Shown: one piece after another, positions 16,514 to 25,529 of the stretch | Layout: each line of letters begins with the position of its first letter | Position numbering within the stretch: the first letter of the stretch is position 1 | Origin: CAITNM01 sp037138055 | GTDB taxonomy: Bacteria; Pseudomonadota; Alphaproteobacteria; Paracaedibacterales; CAITNM01 | DNA: 64,000 nt | Direction of reading: 5' to 3' | NCBI GenBank assembly: GCA_037138055.1 | Contig: JBAXJB010000004.1 | Span: 12,801 to 76,800 of the forward strand | Notes under the pieces: model-generated | What the model was told of the DNA's origin: nothing | The model's input: only the letters and a program-made list of their open reading frames with translations | The model's database searches: none | Position numbers and translations under genes: made by a program

Positions 16514-17772
16514 AGTAGTTGTCCGATAAGATGTTGATTCGTATTTTGAACAATTTTAACGGAAATTACAGATGAAATGCTAGCTGCCCCTGGAATTTGA
16601 ATAGGGGCAAAATGATCAGTTTTACCTTTTATGGTGCCATTCTCTGATTCTTCAACCAGCACGTTCAAGGTTTGACCAGTAAACCGTCCAAAAGTTCGAC
16701 TTACGGCTAGGTCACCTTGATCACGGAGCTGACGTGCCCGTTCTTTAATAATACCTCCTGGTAGCTGCGGCATGCGCGCTGCAGGTGTTCCAGGACGAGG
16801 TGAATAAGGAAACACGTGAAGATAGGTTAAATCACACTCGTCAACAATGCGGAGTGAATTTTCAAACATTTCATCAGTTTCTGTAGGAAAACCTGCAATT
16901 AAATCGGCGCCAAACACAACATCCGGACGCAGCATTTTTGCACGGTTGCTAAAGGCAATAGCATCTTCACGCAAATGGCGACGCTTCATGCGTTTTAAAA
17001 TCATGTTATCACCGGCTTGTAAGCTAAGGTGCAAATGCGGCATAAGTTTTGGTTCATCACCTATTAGTCGCCATAGGTCTTCATCAATTTCCACAGGATC
17101 AAGGGAAGACAAGCGAAGACGTTTTAATTCAGGAATAAGTGCCAGAACGCGACGAATCATTTGACCAAGGGTTGGCTGACCCGGCAGATCAGCGCCATAA
17201 GCAGTGATATCAACACCTGTGAAGACAATTTCTTGATAGCCATTTTCCAAAAGACTACGGATTTGTGCAACAATTTCTCCAATAGCAACACTTCTAGAAT
17301 TTCCACGACCATAGGGAATAGTGCAGAATGTGCAACGATGATCACAGCCATTTTGCACTTGCACAAAGGCACGGGCTTTACCATCAAACCCTGATACCAA
17401 ATGAGCAGCGGTTTCTTTAACTTCCATAATGTCGCTAACAACAACTTTGTCGGCGCTGTGCAAATTCATGTACGTGTTGAGCTGCATTTTTTCTTCGTTG
17501 CCGATAACCTTAGAAACTTCAGGCATTTGCTGATATTGAGCAGGATTAATCTGAGCACTACACCCTGTCACAACAATTTTCACATCAGGATTTGCTCGGT
17601 ACATTTTACGAATTGTTTGGCGTGCTTGACGTTCAGCCTCTGCTGTTACGGCACAGGTATTAATGAATACAGTATTAGCCACCCCAGCCTGAGCAGCTAA
17701 GTCTTGAATGACTTTTGATTCGTATGTATTTAAACGACAGCCAAGCGTAATGACCTGATTCAAAGATGACAT
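16510..17772 (-). CDS. mtaB: tRNA t6A37 methylthiotransferase MtaB
   Basis: A radical-SAM methylthiotransferase of 420 residues that converts t6A to ms2t6A at position 37 of tRNAs. The N-terminal UPF0004 domain starts with TLGCRLNTYES and has further cluster cysteines in FINTCAVTAEAERQ and VVTGCSAQ. The radical SAM CxxxCxxC is CDHRCTFC, followed by IPYGRGNSRS. A TRAM-like RNA-binding tail (residues ~355-420, with GQTLNVLVEE) closes the protein. CR in GCRLN and the overall length fit MtaB better than MiaB. It is the first gene of a two-gene unit with ftsY. Confidence 0.93.
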   Translation of the reverse strand: MSSLNQVITLGCRLNTYESKVIQDLAAQAGVANTVFINTCAVTAEAERQARQTIRKMYRANPDVKIVVTGCSAQINPAQYQQMPEVSKVIGNEEKMQLNTYMNLHSADKVVVSDIMEVKETAAHLVSGFDGKARAFVQVQNGCDHRCTFCTIPYGRGNSRSVAIGEIVAQIRSLLENGYQEIVFTGVDITAYGADLPGQPTLGQMIRRVLALIPELKRLRLSSLDPVEIDEDLWRLIGDEPKLMPHLHLSLQAGDNMILKRMKRRHLREDAIAFSNRAKMLRPDVVFGADLIAGFPTETDEMFENSLRIVDECDLTYLHVFPYSPRPGTPAARMPQLPGGIIKERARQLRDQGDLAVSRTFGRFTGQTLNVLVEESENGTIKGKTDHFAPIQIPGAASISSVISVKIVQNTNQHLIGQLL

Positions 17773-17876
17773 TTCTGCAGCAACTTGTTAAAAGTTCCCA
17801 AATATAACACAACTACCGAAAAAATTGGGAATTATATTCGCCGATACTATTACCAGCTAGTTAAACATGAAAAAAT

Positions 17877-18617
17877 TTACTTTAAGGAATGTTCTATTTG
17901 TTTCTGTAATAAGGTTTCTGCACCAGGGGCATTGCCACAAAAATAGATTCCTTGGCACTGGTTAATCGCAAGATCCATAAGTTGTTGTGGTGGTAAAATT
18001 AACTTATTAGGATTAGATATACCAAGTTTAAGCTGGGGCAAGTTGCTGTTCCAGTATCCAAAACTCATACAAATTTCATTGAGATTAATGCCAGCTATTT
18101 TAAAAAATTCTTGAACTCCCCCAACATCATAAACGCACTGAGTCACAACAAAATCAGGTGATTCTTTAAGCTTTAAGGCAAAGCTTTCTTGTTCTGCTTT
18201 TGAATCTCTGATGATAGGCGTTGGATTCACAACAATACCAACTTTCGAGAAATACTTTTTAGCTATTGCAATAGCTTCTCTAGGCTGAACCTCAGATGCA
18301 ACTGCGTCTTCAACTAGATCTCCAAAAACAAGAAGACCATATGAATTTTTTCCAGTCTTATTTGGTTGTTGTTCTAAAAATTCCTGAAGTTGATCTATCG
18401 TTGAAAAATCTCTCGTCCTCAGGTGAATCATGCTTAGTCTATGGGAAAAATTGATATCTGGTTCTTGCCAAGGGTTCAAATTAGATCGTGGAATATGCGG
18501 ATAACTGGGGATAATATCAAAATACGTTCGCAAATCAAGAGAACCATCAACTACGTCGAAGGCGCTTTCCAGATTATCTGAGTGTTTAGAAGGAAAGTTT
18601 TCTGCAAATAACTTCAT
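17877..18617 (-). CDS. Divergent methylenetetrahydrofolate-reductase-like protein
   Basis: A 246-residue soluble protein without an obvious close family. Several blocks follow the order seen in MetF/MTHFR TIM barrels: RLSMIHLRTRDFS near residue 60 (family: hlt-rD), SYGLLVFGDL near 92-101 (L.L.GD), KVGIVVNPTP near 125-134, and DFVVTQCVYDVGGVQEFF at 155-172 (family: d-f-iTQ-ffD...f). The C-terminal part (YFCGNAPGAETLLQKQIEHS) is compatible with a TIM-barrel end. I infer a distant MTHFR-fold flavoprotein; folate activity is unproven. It stands alone between mtaB and a tRNA gene. Confidence 0.5.
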   Translation of the reverse strand: MKLFAENFPSKHSDNLESAFDVVDGSLDLRTYFDIIPSYPHIPRSNLNPWQEPDINFSHRLSMIHLRTRDFSTIDQLQEFLEQQPNKTGKNSYGLLVFGDLVEDAVASEVQPREAIAIAKKYFSKVGIVVNPTPIIRDSKAEQESFALKLKESPDFVVTQCVYDVGGVQEFFKIAGINLNEICMSFGYWNSNLPQLKLGISNPNKLILPPQQLMDLAINQCQGIYFCGNAPGAETLLQKQIEHSLK

Positions 18618-18653
18618 TTAAACATTGGTACTACTTAGCTACAAAAGTTACAT

Positions 18654-18743
18654 TGGCGGAGAGAGTGGGATTCGAACCCACGGAACGCGTGAGCGCACAA
18701 CGGTTTTCGAGACCGTCCCATTCAACCACTCTGGCACCTCTCC
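18654..18743 (-). tRNA. tRNA-Ser (anticodon CGA)
   Basis: A 90-base class II tRNA with encoded CCA. The acceptor GGAGAGG pairs with the 3' strand (one G-T), the anticodon stem ACGGT/ACCGT encloses CTCGAAA (anticodon CGA), a long variable arm follows, and the T arm carries GGTTCGAATCC. It reads UCG serine codons. Confidence 0.95.
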
Positions 18744-18880
18744 TCGTGATTGAAAATAAGCCACAAATTTGCCATAAATTCAAGAACGCGCATAAAGTAA
18801 GAGTTTGTGCTATTGCTGTTAAAAGGTTCTTAACTCTTTAAAGATTAAAATAAAATAAGGAAAATTTTGAAATAACGTTT

Positions 18881-19753
18881 ATGAAGCTAAAATATTTTTT
18901 ATTATGGGTATGTTTTATTTGCATGAGTTCGGCATTTGCTGGACCTTTGTTTGATAGGTTTAAAGATAAACAGCAACAAGCGTTGGTTGATTTTGGAAAT
19001 CAAAATTTAAAAAATGTTGGAGGCCATGTTTTTTACCCTTTTGGTGGGCCTGATATCACCTATCCACTTCTGATGTTCCCTAATTTTGAAGTGCTAACAT
19101 TAATGGGACTAGAGCCAGCCAAACCAGTGGATGCTCCTGTAGAGCTAGATAACAAAGCGCTTAATAATTTATCATCGCTATATAGAAGCAGTTTTTTCAG
19201 AACAATCGATATGGCAGCAGGACTTCGAAATGTAGCTGACCTTATCTTAAAACAGCTTGAAAATCTTGAAGCTACTAACGTTACTGTTCAGCCAATTGAA
19301 GGCAGAACAAACGCTGTTGAGATAAAATTCATTTACAACAGTAAACCAAGAATGATTAGGTATTACAAAGCGGGACTTAACAACGAACAAATTAATCTTG
19401 AATTTTTGGAAACATTAAAACCATTTGATGTTGTTCTTTTTAAGGCTGCATCATACTTACCACACCAAAAACCATTTTCAATGTTTAGAAATTTCATGTT
19501 GGAAAATGCAAAAACTTTCGTGCAAGATAGCACTGGTATTCCATATGATTATTTGAAAGATCGTTTTAGTTTAGACCTGCATGGCCAATATTTAATGCCA
19601 TATAAATTCCCAGGTGGATTTGAACAACAAGATTTCAGAAAATACAGCGAAGAGTTAAAGAAACCGGTGTTAGATATTTGTTTTGGTTATGGTTGTAAGA
19701 AAGTTCCAACCAATATTTTGATAGCAACGCGTAAAGAAACGCCAAGTTTATAA
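18881..19753 (+). CDS. Exported protein of unknown function
   Basis: A 290-residue protein with a good signal peptide: MKLK, hydrophobic core YFLLWVCFICMSS, AFA-G cleavage near residue 20. The mature part includes a distinctive stretch, HVFYPFGGPDITYPLLMFPN, followed by LMGLEPAKP. That stretch looks like a conserved motif of uncharacterised bacterial exported proteins, but I cannot name the family. The C-terminus has CFGYGC, a possible disulphide pair. No membrane helix other than the signal peptide. It is followed after 16 bases by another exported orphan, so they are probably co-transcribed. Function unknown. Confidence 0.75.
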   Translation: MKLKYFLLWVCFICMSSAFAGPLFDRFKDKQQQALVDFGNQNLKNVGGHVFYPFGGPDITYPLLMFPNFEVLTLMGLEPAKPVDAPVELDNKALNNLSSLYRSSFFRTIDMAAGLRNVADLILKQLENLEATNVTVQPIEGRTNAVEIKFIYNSKPRMIRYYKAGLNNEQINLEFLETLKPFDVVLFKAASYLPHQKPFSMFRNFMLENAKTFVQDSTGIPYDYLKDRFSLDLHGQYLMPYKFPGGFEQQDFRKYSEELKKPVLDICFGYGCKKVPTNILIATRKETPSL

Positions 19754-19769
19754 ATTAGAGATAGGGTGA

Positions 19770-20513
19770 ATGAAAAATATAATTGTGGTGTTAAGCGGAT
19801 TATTGATTGGGTATTTAGAAGCGACAGCAGAACCCCCCACAGAAGTTGCCGACCCAGGAAGCCCTGCCTCAGCAAGATCAAGAACTATATCGTCATCATC
19901 TGTATCGGGACCTCAAAAAACAAAACCCATATACATAGCTTATGAATTACCTCACTACGAAATCCTCATAAAAGACTTCAAAAAAAGAGTCGCAGGTTCA
20001 AAAGCTACAGATACGAATACACTAAAAGAAGAGCTTTTTTCTATACTAAGAAGCGCTTGTTTTAAAGACTCTTCATTCTTAGAGAAAATACAAAATTATG
20101 TTAAATTAGAAAAAAATCTCTCAACAAAAAATACGATTCTTGAGTGGTTTAATATGTTTAAATCAGAGAGAGCACATCAATTAGATATTTACACGTCTGT
20201 AATTAGTGATCTGCTTAATGGGTACGTACGAGTAAACGTAGATGAGGCAGCTAGTAATGCAACTATACTTAGTTTCAGAGAACTACTTGAAGCAGCAAAG
20301 GACAACTTAGATTTAAAAGATATAGAAAAAATTGTGCAAAATGTCTTTTTTTCCAAAAAAAGCACAGAAGAAAAAATAGACGAAAAATCTGATACGGCAG
20401 AATTAGATGATACAGATTCACTTAAAACTGAGTGCGGGTTACTATTCTTGACCTGCCTAGAGCCATACAAATTTTCCACCCCATCAAGATCTCGCACAAG
20501 CTCGTTCTTCTAA
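19770..20513 (+). CDS. Exported protein of unknown function
   Basis: A 247-residue protein with a short signal peptide (MKN, IIVVLSGLLIGYL, cleavage around ATA-E near residue 20). A Pro/Ser-rich low-complexity linker (residues ~21-50, SASARSRTISSSSVSG) follows, then a probably all-helical acidic/basic domain with no recognised motif. It ends in a serine-rich SRSRTSSFF tail. The ribosome site AGGGTGA lies just before the ATG. The gene is paired with the exported protein 16 bases upstream. The Ser-rich linkers resemble those of the exported protein at 51105-52019, but I see no sequence homology. Confidence 0.7.
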   Translation: MKNIIVVLSGLLIGYLEATAEPPTEVADPGSPASARSRTISSSSVSGPQKTKPIYIAYELPHYEILIKDFKKRVAGSKATDTNTLKEELFSILRSACFKDSSFLEKIQNYVKLEKNLSTKNTILEWFNMFKSERAHQLDIYTSVISDLLNGYVRVNVDEAASNATILSFRELLEAAKDNLDLKDIEKIVQNVFFSKKSTEEKIDEKSDTAELDDTDSLKTECGLLFLTCLEPYKFSTPSRSRTSSFF

Positions 20514-20597
20514 AACACACACGAATGGACAGATGATATTTTGCCAAACATCAACAAATCCCTTATGATGTGGAGAAATTAAGTACTGAGTCAGTAG

Positions 20598-21761
20598 TTG
20601 CAAACTCTCGCTTGTGAAGAAAAAAAAGCTCTATGGGCTATATGCTGGGTAACATTTTTATGGAGCATGGCATCTTTAATGGTGTTTTCACTGCTTCCAT
20701 TTTTTTTAACTGAAGAACTGCATGTTTCTAAAACAACTTTAGGATTCATTGAAGGAATTGCCATATTCATGGCGTTTATGAGTAAAGTTTTTTCAGGAGT
20801 TCTTAGCGACGTTTTCAAGACCAGGCGCTCTCTTATTATTACCGGCACCATTGGCACCATACTGGTAAAGCCCCTATTTGCATTGTCTTCGGGTGTTTGG
20901 TCTATCTTTTGGGCGCGAGCACTTGACCGTATTAGCAAGGGCGTTAGGTCAGCACCGTCTGATGCATTAATTGCCGACATTAGCCCGAAATCACGCCAAG
21001 GAACTTCGTACGGCATGCGTTACACCATGGAAACAACTGGTCTTGTGGTTGGTGGTGCTTTAGCTTCTGGCTTGTACGCCCTAACTGAAAGCTACCGCAT
21101 TGTATTCTGGTGCTCTATAATTCCTGGAATTTTCGCGCTGATCGTGCTTTACAAATTTGTGCATGATAACAAAGCTATTAAAGAACAAGCTGCCTGGCAT
21201 TGGTCAGAAGTGCGTCATTTGCCCAAACGCTATTGGCAAATTTTAGGGGGCATTTTCATTCTAATGCAAGCACGTTTTAGTGAAGCTTTTTTAAACATAC
21301 GCGCGAAAGATTTCGGTTGGTCAGTGGCACTCATACCACTGCTGTTTGTCTGTTACAACATAGTATGTGCAAATACGGCATGGCCTGTAGGCAAAATAGC
21401 AGATCGCACTAGTCGTATACGCGTTTTGTTCTTTGGATTATTGGTTCTGGTAGTTGCAAACGTCATTATGATTATTGCGCCGAATAAGTGGTGGATTATT
21501 GCTGGATTTATGCTGTGCGGCTTGCATATGGGAATGACCCATGGAATGCTTTCAACCCTGATTGCTGAAAACACCCTCCCCCATTTACGCGGCACTGCAT
21601 TTGCCATGTATTACCTTGTAACAGCAGTTGCTGTACTAATTGGTAATACCATCGCAGGATTTTTAGCAGAGCATATATCAGGAGGGGCTTTTTACGGTGG
21701 GTTAATTTTCACAAGCCTTGCTGGAATTTATTTTTATAAATTATCACAAGTAAATGAATAA
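20598..21761 (+). CDS. Major facilitator superfamily transporter
   Basis: A 387-residue carrier with about twelve membrane helices. The loop 2-3 region has GVLSDVFKTRRSLIITGT, the classic MFS G-x-x-x-D-x-x-x-R-R-x pattern, and the second half has VGKIADRTSRIRVLFFGLL, its repeat. I accept the TTG at 20598 as start. An in-frame stop lies directly before it, and the first ATG would delete the first helix (ALWAICWVTFLW). The substrate is unknown; the overall look is of a drug- or metabolite-efflux MFS. Its stop overlaps the next carrier gene by eight bases. Confidence 0.85.
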   Translation: MQTLACEEKKALWAICWVTFLWSMASLMVFSLLPFFLTEELHVSKTTLGFIEGIAIFMAFMSKVFSGVLSDVFKTRRSLIITGTIGTILVKPLFALSSGVWSIFWARALDRISKGVRSAPSDALIADISPKSRQGTSYGMRYTMETTGLVVGGALASGLYALTESYRIVFWCSIIPGIFALIVLYKFVHDNKAIKEQAAWHWSEVRHLPKRYWQILGGIFILMQARFSEAFLNIRAKDFGWSVALIPLLFVCYNIVCANTAWPVGKIADRTSRIRVLFFGLLVLVVANVIMIIAPNKWWIIAGFMLCGLHMGMTHGMLSTLIAENTLPHLRGTAFAMYYLVTAVAVLIGNTIAGFLAEHISGGAFYGGLIFTSLAGIYFYKLSQVNE

Positions 21762-22647
21762 CACTTTTCACAGTTTCTGCCGAAAATTCTTTTCTGATAA
21801 TGTCTATGGTGGATTATTAATTGTATTATCCACGGCTGCTTCGGCCACCACCAATGGCACCACCCACAGCATTTCAAAGAATCTACCCCCAATGGAAATT
21901 TTGTTTTTCAAATGTTTAATGGGGTTATGCCTGCTGTTAGTTGTATACAGACAGAGGTTTTTCTCGTTTTTTAAAACTGCAATTTTACAAATTCACTGCT
22001 TAAAAGGTGCCTGTGGAGCGCTAGGAAATTGGGCGTGGATTAGCGCTGTGCAATGTTTGCCTTTGGCAGAATCATCCGCCTTATCAATTACCAGTGCATT
22101 TTTCACCAGCCTGGGTGGCATGTTGTTTTTCAAAGAAAAATTTCACCGAAAAGCATGGATTGCAATTATTGTCGGTTTTACAGGCGTGTTATTAATTTTA
22201 CACCCTAGTCAAAAAATATTTAGCTATTATGCATTTTTACCGCTTTTATCGGCTGTGTTTTTTTCAGCATCGTCATTATTTGTAAAGCGCTTAAGCCAGG
22301 ATGATTCTTCCCAAACCACCTTAATATACCTTTTGATGTTCATGGCATTTTTCGCTTTACTAAGCCAAGCACACACTCCGTGGATTTGGCCAGAATTTAA
22401 TGATGCACCTAAACTTGCTGTGATTGGATGCAGCTATGTAGTTACCCAGGTATGTTTAATTGAAGCATATACTTACGCCCACACTAGCTTTTTAGCGCCG
22501 TTTAAATATGCACGTTTCCCAGCCAGTATTTTTACAGGCATGCTATTTTTTGCTGAAATCCCCCCTTTAACTACTTTAATAGGAGGAGGAGTTATTTTGC
22601 TGAGTTATGGCTGGTTGCTTCGGGTTGAATACAAAAAACGAAAGTAG
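21754..22647 (+). CDS. DMT-superfamily (EamA) transporter
   Basis: A ten-helix inner-membrane carrier of 297 residues. The first EamA repeat contains CLKGACGALGNWAWISAVQCLPLAESSALS-type packing and SLGGMLFFKEKF. The second contains CLIEAYTYAHTSFLAPFKYARFPASIFTGMLFFAE. These blocks resemble the EamA carriers annotated as S-adenosylmethionine uptake proteins in obligate intracellular alphaproteobacteria, but the substrate cannot be assigned from sequence. It overlaps the MFS gene by eight bases, so the two carriers are probably co-expressed. Confidence 0.87.
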   Translation: MNNTFHSFCRKFFSDNVYGGLLIVLSTAASATTNGTTHSISKNLPPMEILFFKCLMGLCLLLVVYRQRFFSFFKTAILQIHCLKGACGALGNWAWISAVQCLPLAESSALSITSAFFTSLGGMLFFKEKFHRKAWIAIIVGFTGVLLILHPSQKIFSYYAFLPLLSAVFFSASSLFVKRLSQDDSSQTTLIYLLMFMAFFALLSQAHTPWIWPEFNDAPKLAVIGCSYVVTQVCLIEAYTYAHTSFLAPFKYARFPASIFTGMLFFAEIPPLTTLIGGGVILLSYGWLLRVEYKKRK

Positions 22648-22653
22648 TATTAC

Positions 22654-23754
22654 CTAAGCGGCTGCATCTTCTGTTGATATTGCGGAACATTTAGATTTTC
22701 GTTGACGGACACTCATCGATTTTAGCTGTCCACAAGCTGCCAAAATATCGCGGCCTCGTGGCGTGCGCACGGGTGATGCATACCCTGCCCTGTACACAAC
22801 CTCAGCAAATGCAGAAATTGCTTGAGGTGTTGAGCATTCATAAGGACTGCCTGGCCAAGGATTAAAAGGAATTAAATTGATTTTTGCTGGAATACCACGA
22901 ATTAACTGCACCAGTTTTCTAGCCTCTGCTACTGAATCATTAACCCCTTTTAACATAACGTATTCAAAGGTTATGCGACGTGCATTACTAACGTTGGGGT
23001 AATTTCTGCAAGCTTCTAAAAGCTCTTTCAGGGGGTATTTTTTATTAATAGGCACCAATTCATTACGCAGCTCGTCAGTCACTGCATGCAGCGAAATTGC
23101 CAAGCTAACGCCCAGTTCATTACCACAACGCTCTATCATGGGAACTATTCCAGAAGTAGATAGGGTAATTTTGCGCTTTGATAGGCTTAAGCCTTTTTCA
23201 TCCGTCAAAATTTTAATGGCTGTTGATACGTTATCATAGTTGTACAATGGCTCACCCATTCCCATAAGCACTACATTGCTTACATGGCGATTTCCAATAG
23301 GAGTTGGCCATTCATGAAAGACATCACGTGCCACCATAACTTGCCCTACAATTTCAGCAGAGGTTAGGTTACGTACCAATACTTGCGTTCCGGTGTGACA
23401 GAATGAACAAGTTAGCGTGCACCCAACTTGAGAAGAAATGCATAAGGTTCCGCGATCAACTTCAGGAATATGCACCGTTTCTGCTTCTTGACCATCAGGA
23501 AAGCGCAATAACCATTTTTGAGTACCATCGACCGATGCTTGCGCTTGAGAAACCGTAGGACGATCAATAGCATAGATATCGCTAAGTTTAGCGCGCCCTT
23601 CGGCTGATATGTTGTTCATAGCATCGAAGCTACGAACCCCATGATAATACAGCCAGTTCCACACTTGCTGCACACGAAATGATGGCAACCCCAATTCAGA
23701 AAATTGAGAAGTAAGTGTTTCCCGGCTTTGGCCAATAATATTTATTTTTGTCAT
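22654..23754 (-). CDS. rlmN: Dual-specificity RNA methyltransferase RlmN
   Basis: A radical-SAM enzyme (366 residues) that makes m2A2503 in 23S rRNA and m2A37 in some tRNAs. The 4Fe-4S motif CTLTCSFC is followed by HTGTQVLVRNLTSAEIVGQV. Further family blocks are VVLMGMGEPLYNYDNV, SLAISLHAVTDELRNELVPIN and VMLKGVNDS. The C-terminal catalytic cysteine is present in ILAACGQLK, together with the CHTGTQ region. The length is normal. It lies 16 bases after cmk on the same strand. Confidence 0.96.
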   Translation of the reverse strand: MTKINIIGQSRETLTSQFSELGLPSFRVQQVWNWLYYHGVRSFDAMNNISAEGRAKLSDIYAIDRPTVSQAQASVDGTQKWLLRFPDGQEAETVHIPEVDRGTLCISSQVGCTLTCSFCHTGTQVLVRNLTSAEIVGQVMVARDVFHEWPTPIGNRHVSNVVLMGMGEPLYNYDNVSTAIKILTDEKGLSLSKRKITLSTSGIVPMIERCGNELGVSLAISLHAVTDELRNELVPINKKYPLKELLEACRNYPNVSNARRITFEYVMLKGVNDSVAEARKLVQLIRGIPAKINLIPFNPWPGSPYECSTPQAISAFAEVVYRAGYASPVRTPRGRDILAACGQLKSMSVRQRKSKCSAISTEDAAA

Positions 23755-23770
23755 GGACTAGATATAGGGA

Positions 23771-24454
23771 TTATTTTTTTGATAAACAAGAGGAAGTTTT
23801 GCTTAAATTATATGCACCTTCGCAGTTTGATAATGCTTCTTCCACAATTTCTGCAGCTTTTGCACAGACTTCTTTTATATCAAGGAAAGTTGTATCTAGA
23901 ACAATTGCGCCATCTGCTACTTGTAGAGGGGCTGTTTGACGATTTCCATCACGGGCATCGCGGGCTTTAATGCCTTCTAGAATTTCCTGCATAGCAACTG
24001 ACCCTAATTCCTTTGTGCGCCTTATAACGCGCACTTGTTCATCGGCGGTTACATAAATTTTCACGTCTGCTTGTGGCAAAATCACAGAACCAACGTCACG
24101 CCCATCAAGTACAACCCCCTGGTAAGCTGAAGAAACACTACTAGCAAAATCACGCATTTTTTGTGTTAAGACGCGCCTTAAAGAAGGTACAACTGCTATT
24201 TGTGATGCAACAGATGCAATTTCTTCATTGCGAAGATTTTCTTCATTAATATGGTGCGTATCCACCTTTTGAGCAATTTCCTCTAAACGCACAACATCTA
24301 AAGTGTTGCCACCATCTGCTATTACCAAACGCGCAGCTTCACGGTATAAAAGCCCTGTATCTAAATGTTTAAGGTTAAACCTTTCGCTAAGATACTTAGC
24401 AATGGTGCCTTTTCCTGCACCAGCAGGCCCGTCGATCGCTACAGAAAATGCCAT
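23771..24454 (-). CDS. cmk: Cytidylate kinase
   Basis: A 227-residue P-loop kinase that phosphorylates CMP/dCMP. The N-terminus AIDGPAGAGKGTIAKYLSERF holds the Walker A loop. HLDTGLLYREAARL is the NMP-binding block, GVVLDGRDVGSVILPQADVKIYVTA the core, and ARDARDGNRQTAPLQVADGAIVLDTT the signature of bacterial Cmk. In many bacteria rpsA follows, but here rlmN does. The start faces the divergent gpsA with about 80 bases between them, which should hold both promoters. Confidence 0.96.
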   Translation of the reverse strand: MAFSVAIDGPAGAGKGTIAKYLSERFNLKHLDTGLLYREAARLVIADGGNTLDVVRLEEIAQKVDTHHINEENLRNEEIASVASQIAVVPSLRRVLTQKMRDFASSVSSAYQGVVLDGRDVGSVILPQADVKIYVTADEQVRVIRRTKELGSVAMQEILEGIKARDARDGNRQTAPLQVADGAIVLDTTFLDIKEVCAKAAEIVEEALSNCEGAYNLSKTSSCLSKK

Positions 24455-24536
24455 ATAATTTTATTCTTTTTTCTTTTTAAAGAACCTGGTTTGAAAAAAA
24501 CTTGCAAGTTATTTTTTTATTCATCACAATTCGGTC

Positions 24537-25529
24537 ATGGAAAATGCAAAAATTACGATTATTGGAACGGGTTCATGGGGCACTGCCCTTGCTATGAGTT
24601 TTCATAACTCTGGCATGAATGTTACCTTGTGGGGGCGTCGCCCTGAACTTGTGGATGAGCTATGCACGTTGCGGCATTCAGCATACTTACCTGGGACATT
24701 TATCCCTCAGAATCTTTTCATTACTAGTGATGTGAATGAAATAGCTGCTTCTAACATTATTTTATGGGTAGCGCCTGTTCAGCAAAGCCTTCAGTTGTTA
24801 GAGCTTGTTAAAGCGTATATTCCCGCATCTGCCCCAATAATTATTTGCAGCAAGGGTTTAGAGCTAAACACTCAAAAACCATTATCAAGCCTTTTTAAAG
24901 CAGTATTACCTAACTCTGTTGGCGTATTATCAGGACCTAATTTTGCCGATGAAGTTGCAAATGGACTGCCAACTGCTTCTACGCTTGCGTTTGAAAATTT
25001 GGAATTAGCAAAAAAATTAAGTATTCAGCTTCGTCATCAGGCATTTAGAATTTATGCACATAATGATGTTGTAGGGGTTGAACTATCGGGGGCTTTAAAA
25101 AATGTTGTAGCCATTGCAGCTGGAATTGTTATGGGTAAAGAGTTAGGGCAAAATTGCTTGGCAATGCTTATTACCCGAGCAAGCACAGAAATCAGTCGGT
25201 TAATTAGCGCCCTTGGTGGATCAAAGGATACAACGCAAACACTAGCCGGTATGGGTGACTTAATACTAACCTGCTCTAGCGCAAAGTCACGTAATACCAG
25301 TTTAGGAATAGCCTTGGCTAAAGGGCAGTCATTGGAAGACATTCTGGGGAATCGTAAAAACGTCACTGAAGGTATTGCAACCGCTAAGGTGGCCTTTGAG
25401 TTGGCGACACACCATAAAATTCATGCACCTGTAATTAGTGCTGTTTACGATATATTATATGCTGAGAAATCAGTTGATGATGTTATGCTCACATTGTTGA
25501 GCAACCAACAAGAACAGGAACTTGAGTAA
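24537..25529 (+). CDS. gpsA: Glycerol-3-phosphate dehydrogenase [NAD(P)+]
   Basis: A 330-residue enzyme that reduces dihydroxyacetone phosphate to sn-glycerol 3-phosphate for phospholipid synthesis. The Rossmann motif is IIGTGSWGTALAM. SGPNFADEVANGLPTAST is the conserved block after the first domain, and the catalytic Lys lies in GALKNVVAIAAG. The C-terminal signature includes TLAGMGDLILTCSSAKSRN. Its product feeds PlsY, encoded at 45942-46538. The stop shares a base with the following EVE-domain gene (TAATG). Confidence 0.96.
   Translation: MENAKITIIGTGSWGTALAMSFHNSGMNVTLWGRRPELVDELCTLRHSAYLPGTFIPQNLFITSDVNEIAASNIILWVAPVQQSLQLLELVKAYIPASAPIIICSKGLELNTQKPLSSLFKAVLPNSVGVLSGPNFADEVANGLPTASTLAFENLELAKKLSIQLRHQAFRIYAHNDVVGVELSGALKNVVAIAAGIVMGKELGQNCLAMLITRASTEISRLISALGGSKDTTQTLAGMGDLILTCSSAKSRNTSLGIALAKGQSLEDILGNRKNVTEGIATAKVAFELATHHKIHAPVISAVYDILYAEKSVDDVMLTLLSNQQEQELE

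Noticed and set aside
18653..18841. 62-residue plus-strand frame (GFEPTERVSAQRF...)
   Set aside because: It is the antisense reading of tRNA-Ser, a well-known false gene.
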